In this document: in pieces, positions 35,301 through 53,000 of the stretch
Layout of the letters: every line of letters begins with the position of its first letter
How positions within the stretch are numbered: the stretch's first letter is position 1
Source: Typha latifolia
Lineage: Eukaryota > Streptophyta > Magnoliopsida > Poales > Typhaceae
Direction: 5' to 3'
DNA: 64,000 bases
Assembly: GCA_019914945.1 (NCBI GenBank)
Contig: CM034105.1
Span: 12,772,001 to 12,836,000 of the forward strand
The notes under the pieces: model-generated
Told to the model about the DNA's origin: nothing
What the model saw: the letters and a program-made list of their open reading frames with translations, nothing else
The model's database searches: none
Made by a program: the position numbers and the translations under genes

Positions 35301-38300
35301 AGCATAAATTTAGACTAGCAAAAAGATTAGTTGGTTATAGAGAAAATGATCCAAAGCTGAGTTCTTATGTAATTGCCTTGACAAAATCAGATATTATCAG
35401 TGATTGAAGCAAAAGCTCATTATAGGAAGCAAGATAAGCTTTAACCTTGGGATCTCTACTGGAGTAAAATCCAGATTGCTTGGATATTGTATCTGTTTCA
35501 AACAAGAGATAAAAGACAAGAAAATATACCACAATCAACTTTGTTCTTGCATACTAAAAGAACAGAATATGCCATAAATTTCACAATACCGCTAGGTTGG
35601 TGATGGTTGGTTGCCACTGCCCATGAAGCCCATTTGGCCCCAGTATGGAGTGTCTTAACAGGGTTTCCTCCTTAGGACGGGGGATATTAAGAGACCTACC
35701 ATGAAGAAAAAGAGTAAGGTGCATAGAAAATGAAAGAAGAAATGATAGATAATGAATTCTGCTTTAGAGTAGTGTTATTAGTAGAAAAGTGATATTTAGA
35801 CTATTAATGAGCAGCAATGCTTAAACTGCATAACAGAACTATATGTGGTGAAAATTGCGGAAAGCCCTCATCATTCTATCCTATCCCCTTGACTCGAAAG
35901 AAACTCTACACGTAGTTGTGTAGATGCACTAGAATATTCAGTTACATTTTTATCAGAATCTTTTTCCTTTTTTGCCCATAGTATATCTACAGCAAGCAAA
36001 ACTTAGTTAGCAGCTCTTAGAAATTAGAACTGCAATCATTTCTTTTGACCATCCATATCTAAATCACTTTCTTAGGTTCATTTTATTCTATCTCAACCGT
36101 TATTTAAGACAGTGAATTGCTAAGTTGCTTTAAGGGCTTTTTTACCAAAGCATATCTGCACTAAGGACCATATAGCATAAGAACAATATCTGAAACTGCA
36201 AGCCCTGAAACTATCATGCAGTTTCGTGTTCAAACTATACTATGCAATGTTGTGCCATATTATTATAATAATGGATAAAAGTTCTTGTTGTTTGTAATGT
36301 GCAGAAATAAGTACTACAAGGATAAAAGAGTACACAGATTAAAATTAAATTGGGGTGTTTCTGAGACGAAAAATATAAAATGTATGAGCCGAAAATATAA
36401 GTACACAAAATGCAAAATTCAATCATAGCAACCCTTACAACCTCTGAAATTGCTCTTCCTTTGTCTTAGCTAGTGGTAAATTGACTCTCTGAGTAATTGA
36501 TCCCTGAGAGAAGCCATTTCGTCCAATAACTCTTTGAACCTGAGCAATAGGATATTGATTAATGCTCAATAAGTTAGACTAGATTAAATCTACAGAGAAT
36601 ATATTCATGTGTTTTCATACCTGACTCGATTCATGATATCTTGCCATCTGCGTCTTAACCAGCGGCCACTCAGATGAGTCATCAACAAAACCATTTTGTT
36701 GAGATTGTACCCGACCATTTGCTTGACTTTTAGAATTCCTATTCAATTCTTCAAGTCGACGTTGTACAGCGGGCTTTAATGTTTCCAACTCAGTCAAAGC
36801 ATTTAAAAGTTTCTGTGGAAAGAAAATGAACCTTTAGTACAAAATAAAGAAGAATCTTTAGATAACAAAGACATTGCCAAAGGCTACTTGAGCATCCAAA
36901 GTGTCCTATAGTTGCTATGGACGACCCAACCCTAGGTGGGTGGTACCAACATGCAACCAAATCTATGTTATTAGTTATTACTCTTATATGCCTTGAACTT
37001 AATTTAATTACCCAATTGTAGATTTATGTATTTCACCCCCCCCCCCCCCCCTTTCTATAAACTTATAAGCCTTTCCCATATTTCTCTACTTCTTTTTATT
37101 AAGTTAGGAGAGCACATTCCTATTAATTGCCATATCAAGTCTGATAATATTAAGATATTATATATGCCTCTGAACTTAGGAGCTTTTCTTTCTCCATGCT
37201 TACAGTTACGAAAATTTGGTATATTAGTGTATCTCTGAATCAGTTGATTAAGTTTATTGGTAAAGATTATAAGTGCAGTGTTAGTGAAATATTATACTCA
37301 TGTCATACATTTTATCATATGCCCTAAAATATACTTCAAGTAGACTGCATAATAAAAGCTGATTACTCATATATTCAGTTCTACAAGACATAGTAAAGTT
37401 GCACTCTTTACTATGAGGAAAACAAATATACTTAATTATTGGTAATCACATAGTTCATTTGCCAAGACCTTTAAGAGTTTCACGACTTTGAAATTCTTAA
37501 GACATTTCACAGCCTTCTTCCAATTAACTTAAGAGAAACAACACAAACTAAGACAGAAGTAGCTAGAATGACAAAAGTAATAGGAGTGAACAGCGCATAT
37601 CAATAACATTAAAATCCTGGTAATGAATTGAACAATTTGCATGTATACCTTTTTAAAATAAAGCTTTTCACTTTGAAGAGAATACTTGTAGTCTTGATGG
37701 AATGGTATAGTCTCAGTTATCAAGCTGCAGTAAGAGTTCAGATATTAAAGGCCTTAAGTATTGGAAATTATGAAAGCACAAGAAAGTGACAGAATCTAGT
37801 TAGAAAAGAGATATGCTAAAAGCATCCTTAAATGTAGCATAAGGAATGATCCCAAACAACAACCTGGCTGATGGGTTACCAACTTTAGGTATTCAACAGG
37901 CAAGTAAAATAGTCCCAACAATCTTACCTGGAAAAACGTAGAAGCATTACATACAGATCAATAATGTTCTTCTCCTCACGATAAATGTTAGCCTACACAA
38001 AGCCACCAAAGATAAATAAGTTCTAAACTTCTAATGTAAGACAAGGATAGGCATTGTACATTGAATAAGCACAACATAACATTGTTTCTCTTCCAAACGA
38101 CAGTAGAATATAATGTTTAAAACAAGGAAAGAGAGAAGAATCAAGAGGACATCTACAACTTCAGAAATGTTAAAACTTAAAAGTGATGACCAAATGTTGC
38201 TTGCAATATATACTAATGCTAACAAATAAATTGATTGACAAATCAAACAAAAATGGAGAATATCTCATCTAGAAAACAACAAAAATCAATGATCTTGGTG

Positions 38301-39412
38301 CAAGTGATGTCAAAAATTAAAATAAAAAATTGAGTCAGTGACCTGACAAATGACAAAAAATCTAAAATAAAAATCCAGCAAAACATTCATAAACAACAAA
38401 AGCATTATTGATGATAATTTGTCAGATTTAAGAATGAATGAGTGATATATGAAAAAGGTGAAATACTCACCATAAACCAGAAGCACTAACATTTTAAAAG
38501 GTAAAAAATTTAAGAAGAAATAGCAATCTGATTATCTAATATTCAAGATAATTCTGAACATTGTCCTACCGTGAAGTTAGTGAACTAAATCTTGGACAAA
38601 AGTTAACCATAGCCGGGAAGCATATTGCCTGTTCCATGATGCAAGCAATTGCTCAACAGAAATATGCTATGTGAATTTAACTGGGTATGCCCAGCATAAG
38701 ACAATGTGTTCTCAGAGTTCCTATCTAAATCTCAGTCTTCTTCAGATCAAGGTGTAACACAGGATTAGTCAAATCTTAGCTGCATCTAGATATTATACAG
38801 TTGTATTCTATCAATTTGCTCACCTGAGAACTCAGATACATGATACATCATGACATAAGAAGCATTATGCATTCTGCTCTTCCTAAAGTTGCAAATCCTT
38901 TGATGGACCAGGATTAAGACTAATCATGAGAGAAGTCCACATGATATTTTGAGATTAAGTAAGAAAAGTAATTCCAGAGAAACAAGGCCAATTGAAACCA
39001 TCTAGTTCGGTCAAGAGTATATCAATTGATAACAAATGAGATTAACTCAAACATCCAGCCTCCATAGCATTGTTTTGGATTAGGTTGGCAAATTAGATGG
39101 GCAATCTCTCGTTTACAATTTCTCATAATATAACATCTTCATTCCAGTTATCTAATTCTTGTCTTACTTTGCAAGATGCCCTTAGCAAATTCTATTTTCT
39201 AATTAATATAGCATGTGATAGGTTGATTTTTCTATTTCCCTTTGATATCTTTGCCTTTCCTCAAGCCAATCCTTTCTTTTACTACTGAATGCAATGGGTG
39301 TCAATTCCATTGACTTATCTTTATCAGTATTACCTAGAATTGGGCCAATTACTCTCATTCCCACCAATTCTCAATCTGAATGATTCAAATGCAAACCAGA
39401 ATTAACTTACCT

Positions 39413-39454
<42 letters not shown>

Positions 39455-40482
39455 TAATGTAGTCTCTTAAAGAAGGGCTATATCATAAACACTCATTTTA
39501 GCAGAAGAAATCATATTGAACTAAATATTTTCACGCAGAACTTCTCTACCTTCCAATTCTAAGTTTAAGAGAACACAAGTAAATATATCAGTAACAAACT
39601 AATAAAAACTAAAAACCTCATATGCAGGATATCATATCAAACCTTTAATAAACTAAGAGACTTTTGTCCAATATCGATCCAAATTCTAAACAAAAAGGAA
39701 AGGAAGATATCTACAAAGTATAATAAAGTCGTAAGTTTTAACTATTCATTTCAAATAGAGCATATATAGCCATATAGGACAATATGAAACTAATGGTAAG
39801 TGTATAGTGTAGATGTACTGCCTAGTTAGTTGGGGGGGGTGCGAAACTTTATAAAAAGCTTAGGAAGGCAATGTAGGAATAATACAGCAAAACTTAGTGC
39901 CCAGACATTCCGAGGTAGCCTAGGTGTTAATAGACAGAAGAAATTAATGTATGAACTAAAAATCTACAACAATATCTGCCCCGCCAACACCCACTCAAAA
40001 GGAAATAAACTGAACCCACTTCATAGTAAATTGATATTTCAAGTGAAAAAGGAATAGCCTATTGCTGAATGCTCCTTCATAAGCCTGTGATGCCGATTTC
40101 ACCAAAGCTGACCGAGAGCAAATCGCAATGGATGTTCCACATTCATAAACATGAAATCATAGATGATATAAACCAATAACTTTATCCAATTCTCTGTCAA
40201 AAACTAAGCAATACCCAATAAGGACCACCATAGTTCATCTCATCTAACACATAATCCATCAAGAATAACAGACCACCTAAAACTCAACCACATCGACTAC
40301 AAGGATGCAAAGAAACAGATTTCTTCTAAGAAAGACACAATCTTTCAAAGATTCACGAGGAAATACACCTGTCTGATGAGATTATCCGCGATCCGGTAGT
40401 AATAGCGGAGCGAGATCCGGTTGTCCACGTCGATCCTTTTGGCGCTCCTCTCGATACTAATCTTCCCCGAAGAAGCCTTCAT
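32330..40482 (-). CDS. AMSH3: AMSH-type JAMM deubiquitinase (AMSH3-like)
   Basis: Fourteen exons, complement(join(32330..32504, 32751..32803, 32920..32982, 34152..34226, 34304..34366, 34460..34549, 34706..35033, 35446..35492, 35590..35695, 36439..36539, 36621..36812, 37649..37724, 37928..37992, 40369..40482)), give about 515 aa, near the ~507 of Arabidopsis AMSH3. The N-terminus (DVDNRISLRYYYRIADNLIR, IYREEKNIIDLYVMLLRF, SLITETIPFHQDY) is the MIT-like/USP8-dimerisation part that binds ESCRT-III. The C-terminal MPN+ domain has NLETCG (E364), then GWIH-THPTQSCFMSSID giving H419, H421 and D432, the JAMM zinc ligands; CQTTNEEEV also matches. It ends PKLKFEVVDLR. AMSH enzymes cleave K63- and K48-linked ubiquitin on endosomal cargo and are needed for vacuolar trafficking. 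All residues needed for activity are present. Intron 1 is 2.4 kb and the intron splitting the two JAMM histidines is 1.2 kb. Exon 10 numbered from the 3' end (36439) has alternative donors 3 nt apart. Confidence 0.95.
33584..33709 (+). repeat. 63-bp tandem duplication in an AMSH intron
   Basis: aatacagataaaacattttg (33584) recurs at 33647 as aatacagataacatactttg. Both are followed by tcatgtcaatctcatatat. It lies in the intron between the exons carrying H419 and H421. Confidence 0.75.
37036..37051 (+). repeat. Poly-C run (16) in an AMSH intron
   Basis: An uninterrupted C run; poly-G on the sense strand, in the intron between the exons at 36621-36812 and 37649-37724. Confidence 0.85.
39416..39452 (+). 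repeat. (TA)n microsatellite in AMSH intron 1
   Basis: About 18 TA units inside the 2.4 kb first intron. Confidence 0.9.
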
Positions 40483-42317
40483 CTTCCTTAATTGGGGTTT
40501 TCCAACCACCACGAATCCCCTCGATCTCTCTCCAATCTCACTTTAATAGGAAAAGAATCGCATTAGATTTATAGCTCCGATCGATTCGACCTCGCAATGA
40601 GAGGGGAGAACAAAACCCTAATCTTTTGGCTGCGATCGCCACCACCTTCCAGGACGTCAGTAATGCGCCGACAGCCAGCGGAGAAGAAAAGGGGGAGTTT
40701 TTCCTACTCCGTTATCAGCGCTCGGAAAGGGGTAAATTTGGAAGGTCGACTTGATCGAAAGAATTGCTTATATCTATGACAGTCGAATTACTGAATTGCC
40801 CTCGAATTAGGATGATTTGGTCAGGCTACTATGGCGACATGATGGAGTTAGATTTTTTTTTTTTTTTTTTTTGGGTAATTAGTTTCAAAATCTACCTTAA
40901 ATTTTAGACATATATACCATTAAATTAAAAAAAACATAGTGTTTTCGAGAAGTTCTCTTATATTATATATATAATGCATAGACATACTACTAAAACCTCC
41001 TATTTGCCTAAAATAATATGGGCAAAACAAGTCGAATAGTGTTATGGTCCATAATAAAATCTTAAGCCTGACCTCAATTGTCCATTTTTTATTCATTCTT
41101 CTTATATGACAAAAAAAATTTCACTAGAAGAAACATAGGTAATATTAAAGTCCAGAGCAAATATATATATATATCAATGTATCGATCGTATATATCTTAG
41201 ATGAATTTATTTTACCAACTAAAAAATCTTACTATATTTCTATTTTTCTCCCAATATACACTTATCTTTGAGACGTGCATTTAGAAAAAGATTACTTATG
41301 AATAAGTTATGAAAAACTCATCTCAAGCTTGCCATATTTGGGTTATTAATATTATTTTTTCTTGAGTTAATCCTAGTTAATAGCAAACCATAAAAAAAAT
41401 TATATTATGTGCATATAACGTAAAATCTTTCATACACAAAAATACTCAGTTCTAATATCTTATGACCTTTGTCGTAAATTAGTAAGATCTATTGACATTT
41501 ATCATTTAAAAGTAGGTTATAAATGCACCTGGATAAAAAAAGATTAGTAAAATGGTAGCTCAAAACAACTTAAGAAGTTTATAAATTTTGGGCCTAAGCC
41601 TGACTTGTAAAGATTAAGCTTTATTAAATACGGTCAATGATAATGTGATCTACTGGTGGATTCAAACACCAAAGTTTTCCTTGGAGGCTTGAGAAATTTA
41701 TGCATATTTTATGCTGTGTTTGCTCGTTTGACTCGCACCAACTACTAGTCAAGAGGTGGCCCAACTCTCACGTAATCCATTGGCAATTCTTCAAGAAGGT
41801 TGTTGTTGATACATTGGATTAATAATTCTAACTCTTATCTATGGAAAAGTTTGGGAGTGTTCCGAGATATCAAGCACTTTAAAATATATATAGGTTAACT
41901 ACAAGGGGTAGAATATAAATATTTTTTCTATTTTCTTACAATGCTATTAATTTACTTCTTTTTGGGTGATAAAAGTAAAAGAGAGGAGAATTACTGTTGG
42001 AAAGCTACGTTGATTTGTCCCCGCATAAGCGCGTTTTAGCAAAGTTTCCGGTTTGATTTTTAATTTTCTTTTCTTTTAACTTTTTTTTGAGACTTTCTAG
42101 TCCCACGCGTGGACTTTATTTTTATATATGAGTCCTCCAAAAAATTAAAATTAAAATATTTACATTCAAACGCCTTAGTTCCTTCTAGCCAGAGATTCCA
42201 GCTTTCGCCTACTACTGTCGAAAATTCTTAGCACCATCAGAATCCGACGGTCGGCGATCTTTAATCGCCGGTCGGCGCCAGATCGGACGGCGGAGGATCG
42301 CACACGAGGGGGATTTC
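40483..42317. other. Divergent promoter region, AMSH and RLCK genes
   Basis: The two genes are transcribed away from each other. Near 40483-40620 is the probable AMSH 5' UTR (no TATA seen). A T(20) run lies at 40853-40872. 42180-42317 is GC-rich and is probably the kinase gene leader. No gene between them. Confidence 0.5.
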
Positions 42318-46634
<4,317 letters not shown>

Positions 46635-49600
46635 GAACTATTCATTGTACTACTGTGAAGTTCTATGTGTGATAGATTTCTCCTCTAGGAATTTCTTTTC
46701 CTTTCTTTTATTGTAAGAAGTATCTTTTGAGTGTTAGATTTGCTTCATGTACTGCTTATAGTTTTAAAATTTATACAGAGATCATTTGCCTTGCATGCAT
46801 ACATAATAATGGTGTCAGTAGAGATTTAGATCCTTTAATACCATTTGGAACCCCTTATTCTCTTGAGTATTATTGCTATCAGATATGTAAGCAAAGAAAA
46901 CTAAACTTTGGATCAATCATTGTTTGCTTGCTATGGAATCCTCAACTTTGCTGCTTCTTGTTAAAAGTGTGATCTTTTGAGTATGAATCAAAACCAAGAA
47001 AGTACCTTAGACCAGAGGATCCAAAGAAATATGCATATCATATGAAATAAACTAAAAATGAAGAGAGTTTGAGGTGCTTTCATTCTGCTGTTTTCTTACG
47101 CAAATGACAATAATACTTGCTAACAAACAAACTAGAAATAAATTAGAGCTTTGGATCCATCAAATCTTTGCTTGTTTAGGTTGCCAACTTTTGTCTATCA
47201 TCTTTTCTGTTTGCTTACTTTGCCTTTATCTTTTTGTTCCCATTCTTATTCTAAAGGTTATCATTAAGATATAATTGATCTTTATATTGAATTATAAGTT
47301 ACTTTTTTCAGTTCCCAGATCTGCATGACTACATCATTGTAAGCTATAAGCTATGATTTGTTTGAGTAAATCCAACCAAAAAAAAAAAAAACTGAATTAG
47401 AGATATTAAAATATAAAGAAAATAGACATATAAAAAAAATCTGAAAAATAACTAGATACTAGTAGAATTTGGTCTTTGATCAATTTGGTCAAACTGCAAG
47501 ACTGTCGATACGAGTATGACACACTATGACCAAATAAATCCAATCTTCATCTAGAATAACATTCAATAAATTAGAGAAAGAAAAAAACCATAAAGAGTTA
47601 CAAAGTTGGCCAATAAAAAAATAAACTGTGGATTGAGTGAGGCGTTAAAAAAAAGAACAAAAAAGCTGTGGGCGAATTGGAAAGCAGAAACCAGTAGTAC
47701 TTTTCCTTGATCCTCTCTTTTCAAAGCTATCTATATATTTTATATAACTAAGGTGTGGATGGCAACCATCTCTGAACCAATCTCTCATTTAATGTGACCC
47801 GAGAGGCAGCTGACTAATGTGACACTGAGGCTGGTAAAATTCATGATGTATATTATTATATATTATCTAACAGCTTCAATTTTTTCATATAATATGATCT
47901 AGTTTTTCTACATAATAATAGCGACTATGAGAATTTTCTAGCAGAGTTCAAGTCAAACTTCTAGTAGCTTGTACTCCAACTCCACTTTTTTTTTTCGTTT
48001 AATATTTCGAGCTAAATTCAAGTCTAGCAAAGCAGAACACTTAAGTTGTTGTGGTTGTAATGGATGAGAAATTCTTCAGTCCTTATTAATGCTCATAAAT
48101 TCACTCATTTTGTATTGAAAGTTGTTCCATTTCTCATGCATATTGATAAGGATGCCATTAAATGAAGGCAATAGGATGGTGGAATCTTATTAGGATCTTC
48201 ACTTCAATGCTGTGGCTTTCTACCCACCTACCTTCTAGACTGTAACCCAATTGGCTCTGTTCTTAGTTGTCCACAAAGAATCTGGAACAAAATGAGACCA
48301 ATTGGATTCTACTGGCATATTGCTAAGAATAAGATCCACTACCAATGGACCCAATGACTCAAAGATTGACAACAAGACTTCTTTGAAACCTTTCATATTT
48401 GATATAATTTTTAAACAGTATGCTTACATTAAACTATAACAAGTACATAAAAGATTGAAATCATCATTCTCTGAGTTATAATTAATTAAAGTATAAACTT
48501 TTACCCATTTAATCTAAAACATTAATATTAAGCATAATAATTAGATATATTATGATTAGTTTTTTTTTCTGAATTTTCTCTCTAAATCATATACTTGTTT
48601 TTCTCTCTCATCCAATTATTTTTCAATTAATCAGGATGATGATTAATGTAGGAGTGGTGACCACCAATCATCTATTGTACTTCTTTTGTTTTTTTTCCAC
48701 ATCTTATAATGCTGGCTCTTCTAGCACATAGCAACAAGATTTAAGACCCTATGCTGTTAGATTTAAAGGTAAGGATAAAAATGAGTAGTATTAATTAATT
48801 ATATCTATATCCCTTTATATTTTATATAAACCAACTATGTATAGATGAAAGACTTTGAATGACTATCTTTATCTTTAATTTTCTTTATATAGAATTTGAT
48901 TATATAAGACACTTTCTTAAATAGAAAAACCAGACAAACAGTTAATAAAAAAAGAGATTTTTTTAAAAAATTGGATAAATGAGCTAGTTTTTTATGATAT
49001 ATGAATTGGATAACTAAATCAGCAATTCTAATAAATAGACAACAATGAGTTTAAACTATACGCATATAGTATTTTAATAAAAATTTAATAAAATATAAAT
49101 TTTAATATTCACGTGGGCGGTGGGGGTAATAAATTGATGACTTCTGTCTAGAGCCCGCTCATAAGCTATTGAGGTGAGGGCGCCTTCAAATACATATACG
49201 TATTTTTATATATAAGAAAAATTAATAAGAGGGTTTTGTAATTTTCCAGATATATTTTTATATAAGAAAGATTAAATTATTAGACTACAGTGATGACCAA
49301 AGAAATTTTTAAAAACTAAGGGGGCCAAAGTGCAAAAGAAAAAAAAATATAAAAATAATTGAGCATACTTAACGACGGAACACGAGTGGTTGTCTATAAC
49401 ACGTTCTTCCTCACGTTCAATAGCTTATAGTCTAATAATTGACTAAACCACGTGGATTGGTCCATTCCAGTTAATTAAACCACCCTTAACTAATAGGTTA
49501 AGGAAGTTGTAGCCCTTTTCCTAATTAACAATTCTTCCAACGGAAAACGTCAACTGCCTTAACGAATCAGATCCCGCTCAAAGTCCCCAGTACTATATAT

Positions 49601-49716
49601 ATAATATAAAGGCATGAAGCTGTGCGGTAAGTCCACCGCGAGGGATTCTAACCCGTAGTTATCCAAAACCCCGGACTCTACCCGCACAACTAAGGGGGGG
49701 GGGGAAAAACGCGTCA
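46635..49716. other. Intergenic between the RLCK and PMI genes
   Basis: It starts with the kinase 3' UTR. No gene seen on either strand. An open frame at 46727-46972 has no motif. A G(11) run lies at 49694-49704. Confidence 0.5.
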
Positions 49717-49722
49717 CACGTG
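49717..49722 (+). promoter_or_regulatory. G-box (CACGTG) upstream of PMI
   Basis: The perfect palindrome CACGTG sits in acacgtgt, about 375 bases before the PMI start. bZIP/bHLH factors bind this core in light and ABA responses (known); use here is inferred. Confidence 0.5.
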
Positions 49723-49756
49723 TTGCAGCTCCAACTGCCCAATCACGGTCGTCCAT

Positions 49757-49762
49757 CACGTG
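49757..49762 (+). promoter_or_regulatory. Second G-box (CACGTG) upstream of PMI
   Basis: A second perfect CACGTG 40 bases after the first, in catcacgtgctg. Two G-boxes this close in a promoter is unlikely to be pure chance. Confidence 0.5.
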
Positions 49763-50094
49763 CTGTTCGGTTCTGATCTGACGATTGCACTCGAGATTAG
49801 ATCGCCGTGCAACCGCGTCGGACCAAAACGGAGCCTAAGCCGATTTGAGCGGAGCGAAGCCGAGCCGTTTGGGCGGTGTCCGGACACCGGACCCCAAGTC
49901 ACCCTCTTTTCTCACTCGACCTTGGTCGCTCTCACCGTCTCCCCAAATGTTAATCCCGTTTCCCTCTCTCCCCTCACCGCTTTAAAAATCCACCTCCCTA
50001 CCTCTCCAATGGCTAACCAAAACCCTCCTCTCCTCTTCTACCTCCTCTTGTTTCCTTCCCGCCGAGGGTTCTAAGCCTGTAAGGATTTGTATCG

Positions 50095-53000
50095 ATGGAG
50101 TCGCCCAAACCATTCCTACGGCTCCGTTGCTCCGTTCAGAACTACGATTGGGGCCGCCTCGGTGAGGAATCCAAGGTCGCGCGGCTGTTCTCGCACAACT
50201 CGTCGGCGGAGGTTGATCCCGCCAAGCCCTACGCTGAGTTCTGGATGGGGACCCACGATTCCGGCCCTTCTTTCCTCGCCGGCGACGGCGCCGCTGCCGT
50301 GACGCTGAAGTCGTGGGTTCTCGAGAACCCTAGCGCTCTTGGTGAGAAGGTCGCTGCGAGGTGGGGCGGGGACCTCCCATTCTTGTTCAAGGTCACGCCT
50401 TTTTGCTCAATTTGGTGTTCTGTTAGATTAGTTTTTTTTGTTGGTTCTTGAGGTGAATTGTTGTGGTGATAGGTTTTGTCAGTGGCAAAGGCGTTGTCGA
50501 TACAGGCGCACCCGGATAAGGATTTGGCGGAGGCGCTGCATAAGATGCGACCGAGCATTTACAAGGACGCAAATCATAAGCCGGAGATGGCGATTGCCGT
50601 CACTGAGTTCAAGGCCTTGTGTGGGTTTGTCAGCAGTGAGGTACTGGATTATGGTGATCTTACAATTTGGAGCCCTGGATCGGTATTTTACTTCTGGTGG
50701 TTAGACTCTAAAATAATTAAAGTGACCTTTTGGTTTGTCTCTTCAAGTTTTAAGTGGTTTGGTAGGGCATGCAGAAGTGGAAGTTACAAATAAAGCCCTT
50801 TTCATGATTGACAGTTGCAATTGTTTGTTTTTGCTTATTCTTTCATGATGTGAAAATCATATTGGGACATAAGTAAACAAGGAGACTAACCCAGTAACCT
50901 ACGAAAACTATGTGCATGCAATGGTTGAGGTGATCTTTGAATTTTTTTCCTTTTTGTTCTGCTTGTGAACACTGATTCTACGCAATTTAATATTTCTGAG
51001 GCTTTTAGAATAGGGATAGACTAATATAAGAGGGAAGATTCATGGTCTATTTGATGATGATGTTGGGGATCTCATTGTGATGCTAATTTTCTAATTAATG
51101 TGATTTTTATTGAATGTTAAATCAGTTGCCGGGCATTTGGTTTGTAAGCAAGAAGGTTCATATAAAATGCTATATATATATATTATAATCATGAGAGGTA
51201 TAATTTTCTGCTACATTGTAATGCTAATCCATGATGTATACATATTGTATGATATGTATATCAAAATTAGCAGTATACCTCTTGTGACTACAAAATTTCT
51301 AATCTTTTATTTTACTGGTCTATACCAATGATATTTAATCTGTTATGGGTTCATTTCTCTTGTTTACAGACCTTTTAAATCTTCTAATAGTCACTAAGTT
51401 TTTTGATATAAATCATTGCAGGCAGCTCTATGTTGGTCTGTGTGATGTATAACAGTAAACTTTCTTAGTATGAAGGCTAACTATCTTTGGTTAATCATTG
51501 AAGATTCGTTTTTGGCATTGGAATCTGTTTGAGAAAGAAGCTACACTAATTTTGATCCTCCGCTTTAACTTCTCCTTTCAGAATGGTCCTTCTGCAATTT
51601 TGTTATACCCTTTTTTCTTAACCTTCATTAATTTATTTTTCCCATTGACACCTGGTTTATCAAGGATAATTAGGGAAGGTTTTAGACTTTTAGTGTTTCA
51701 TGAGTTTCTTGCTCCTCATGACTTGAGTTTCTTTTATCTTGACACTATATCTAATGTTTTCTCTAGACAAATCTTTTATATTTGTCTTTGTTCCACAATT
51801 TCTTTTCTAAACGAATCTCCGTCTGTGTTATCCCAAATGCCATCACATCTGCTGATGGAGTTCGTGAACCTGGACATGGACCAAATCAGAGCTGATTTTT
51901 GTGCAATTTGGTCCAAGGTGGATCATTTTCTAATCTATAGAATCTTGTTGTAATGTGATACTCAAAATGATCAAATGAGCATCTTCTTTGGTAGTACTTG
52001 ATACTCAAAATGATTGAATAATTACTTTCTATGGAAGGAGGATGAGAGAATGAGTAGGGGCACAAATTGGAGGAAGTAGGTGAAGTTTGGTTTTTGTGAG
52101 CACATGTACATACAACATACGCATAATATCCTTTATAAAGTTCTAAAAATTCAATTTTTATTTTTGTTGTAAATTTTGTCAGTTGTTTGATTGATTTTTT
52201 TTAATTTGATATTAGTATCTTCTACAGTTTTACTCAAGTAATTAGACTTCAGCCATTTTCTTCTGCATTGCTAATGAATTTCATTTACTTTTTATTCTTG
52301 CAAATCTGTGTCTCTCCCTCATTCAATTCCTTAAAAAGAAGAAAGAAAGATATAGATAAACATATTCTTGATCCAAAGGTTGTCTTACAGTGCTTTCTTG
52401 CAGAGCCTATCAGCAATTACTTGTCACTGTCTTTTCTTTTTCTTCCTTTTCATGATATGCTGGATAAATCGTGTATCATTTCTAGAATAGACAAAATTGA
52501 CAAGCGGTTATACACTTATACTCATGGTTTTGTATCACTGTGTAGGAGGTCAAGGATGTGCTTACGACTGTTCCAGAGATTCAAGAGCTGGTTGGATATA
52601 GAGAAGCAAGTGATGTTATAAAGAACAACGAGCATGAAGGGAACATAGAAATAAAAGCTTCTCTTCAATCAATCTTCACTAAGATTATGTCAGCGAGTAA
52701 TGAAGCAGTTTCTGAAGCGGTACTGAAACTGAAAGGTCGTTTGAACTTGGAAAGTAAGGTAGGAGAATTTTGAGATGCATTAAAATTTGAAGATTATATT
52801 CTGTGTGAAGATCATAGACATTATCTTCTTTCAAAATTTGTTAGACTGCCATCATAGTCATCTATATGTATGCCATCTATATTACAATTCTTTCTTCTGT
52901 TGGTTTTCTTATAGGATAGAAGATCAGAAATGTTTATTTGTTAAATCTGCGTCTTCTACAATATACTATACTAAATTGAAATGGATCTTAATTCTTCCTT

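Noticed and set aside
51498..51953. Plus-strand frame of 151 codons
   Set aside because: It lies in PMI intron 2; the product is Phe/Leu-rich and typical of T-rich intron sequence.
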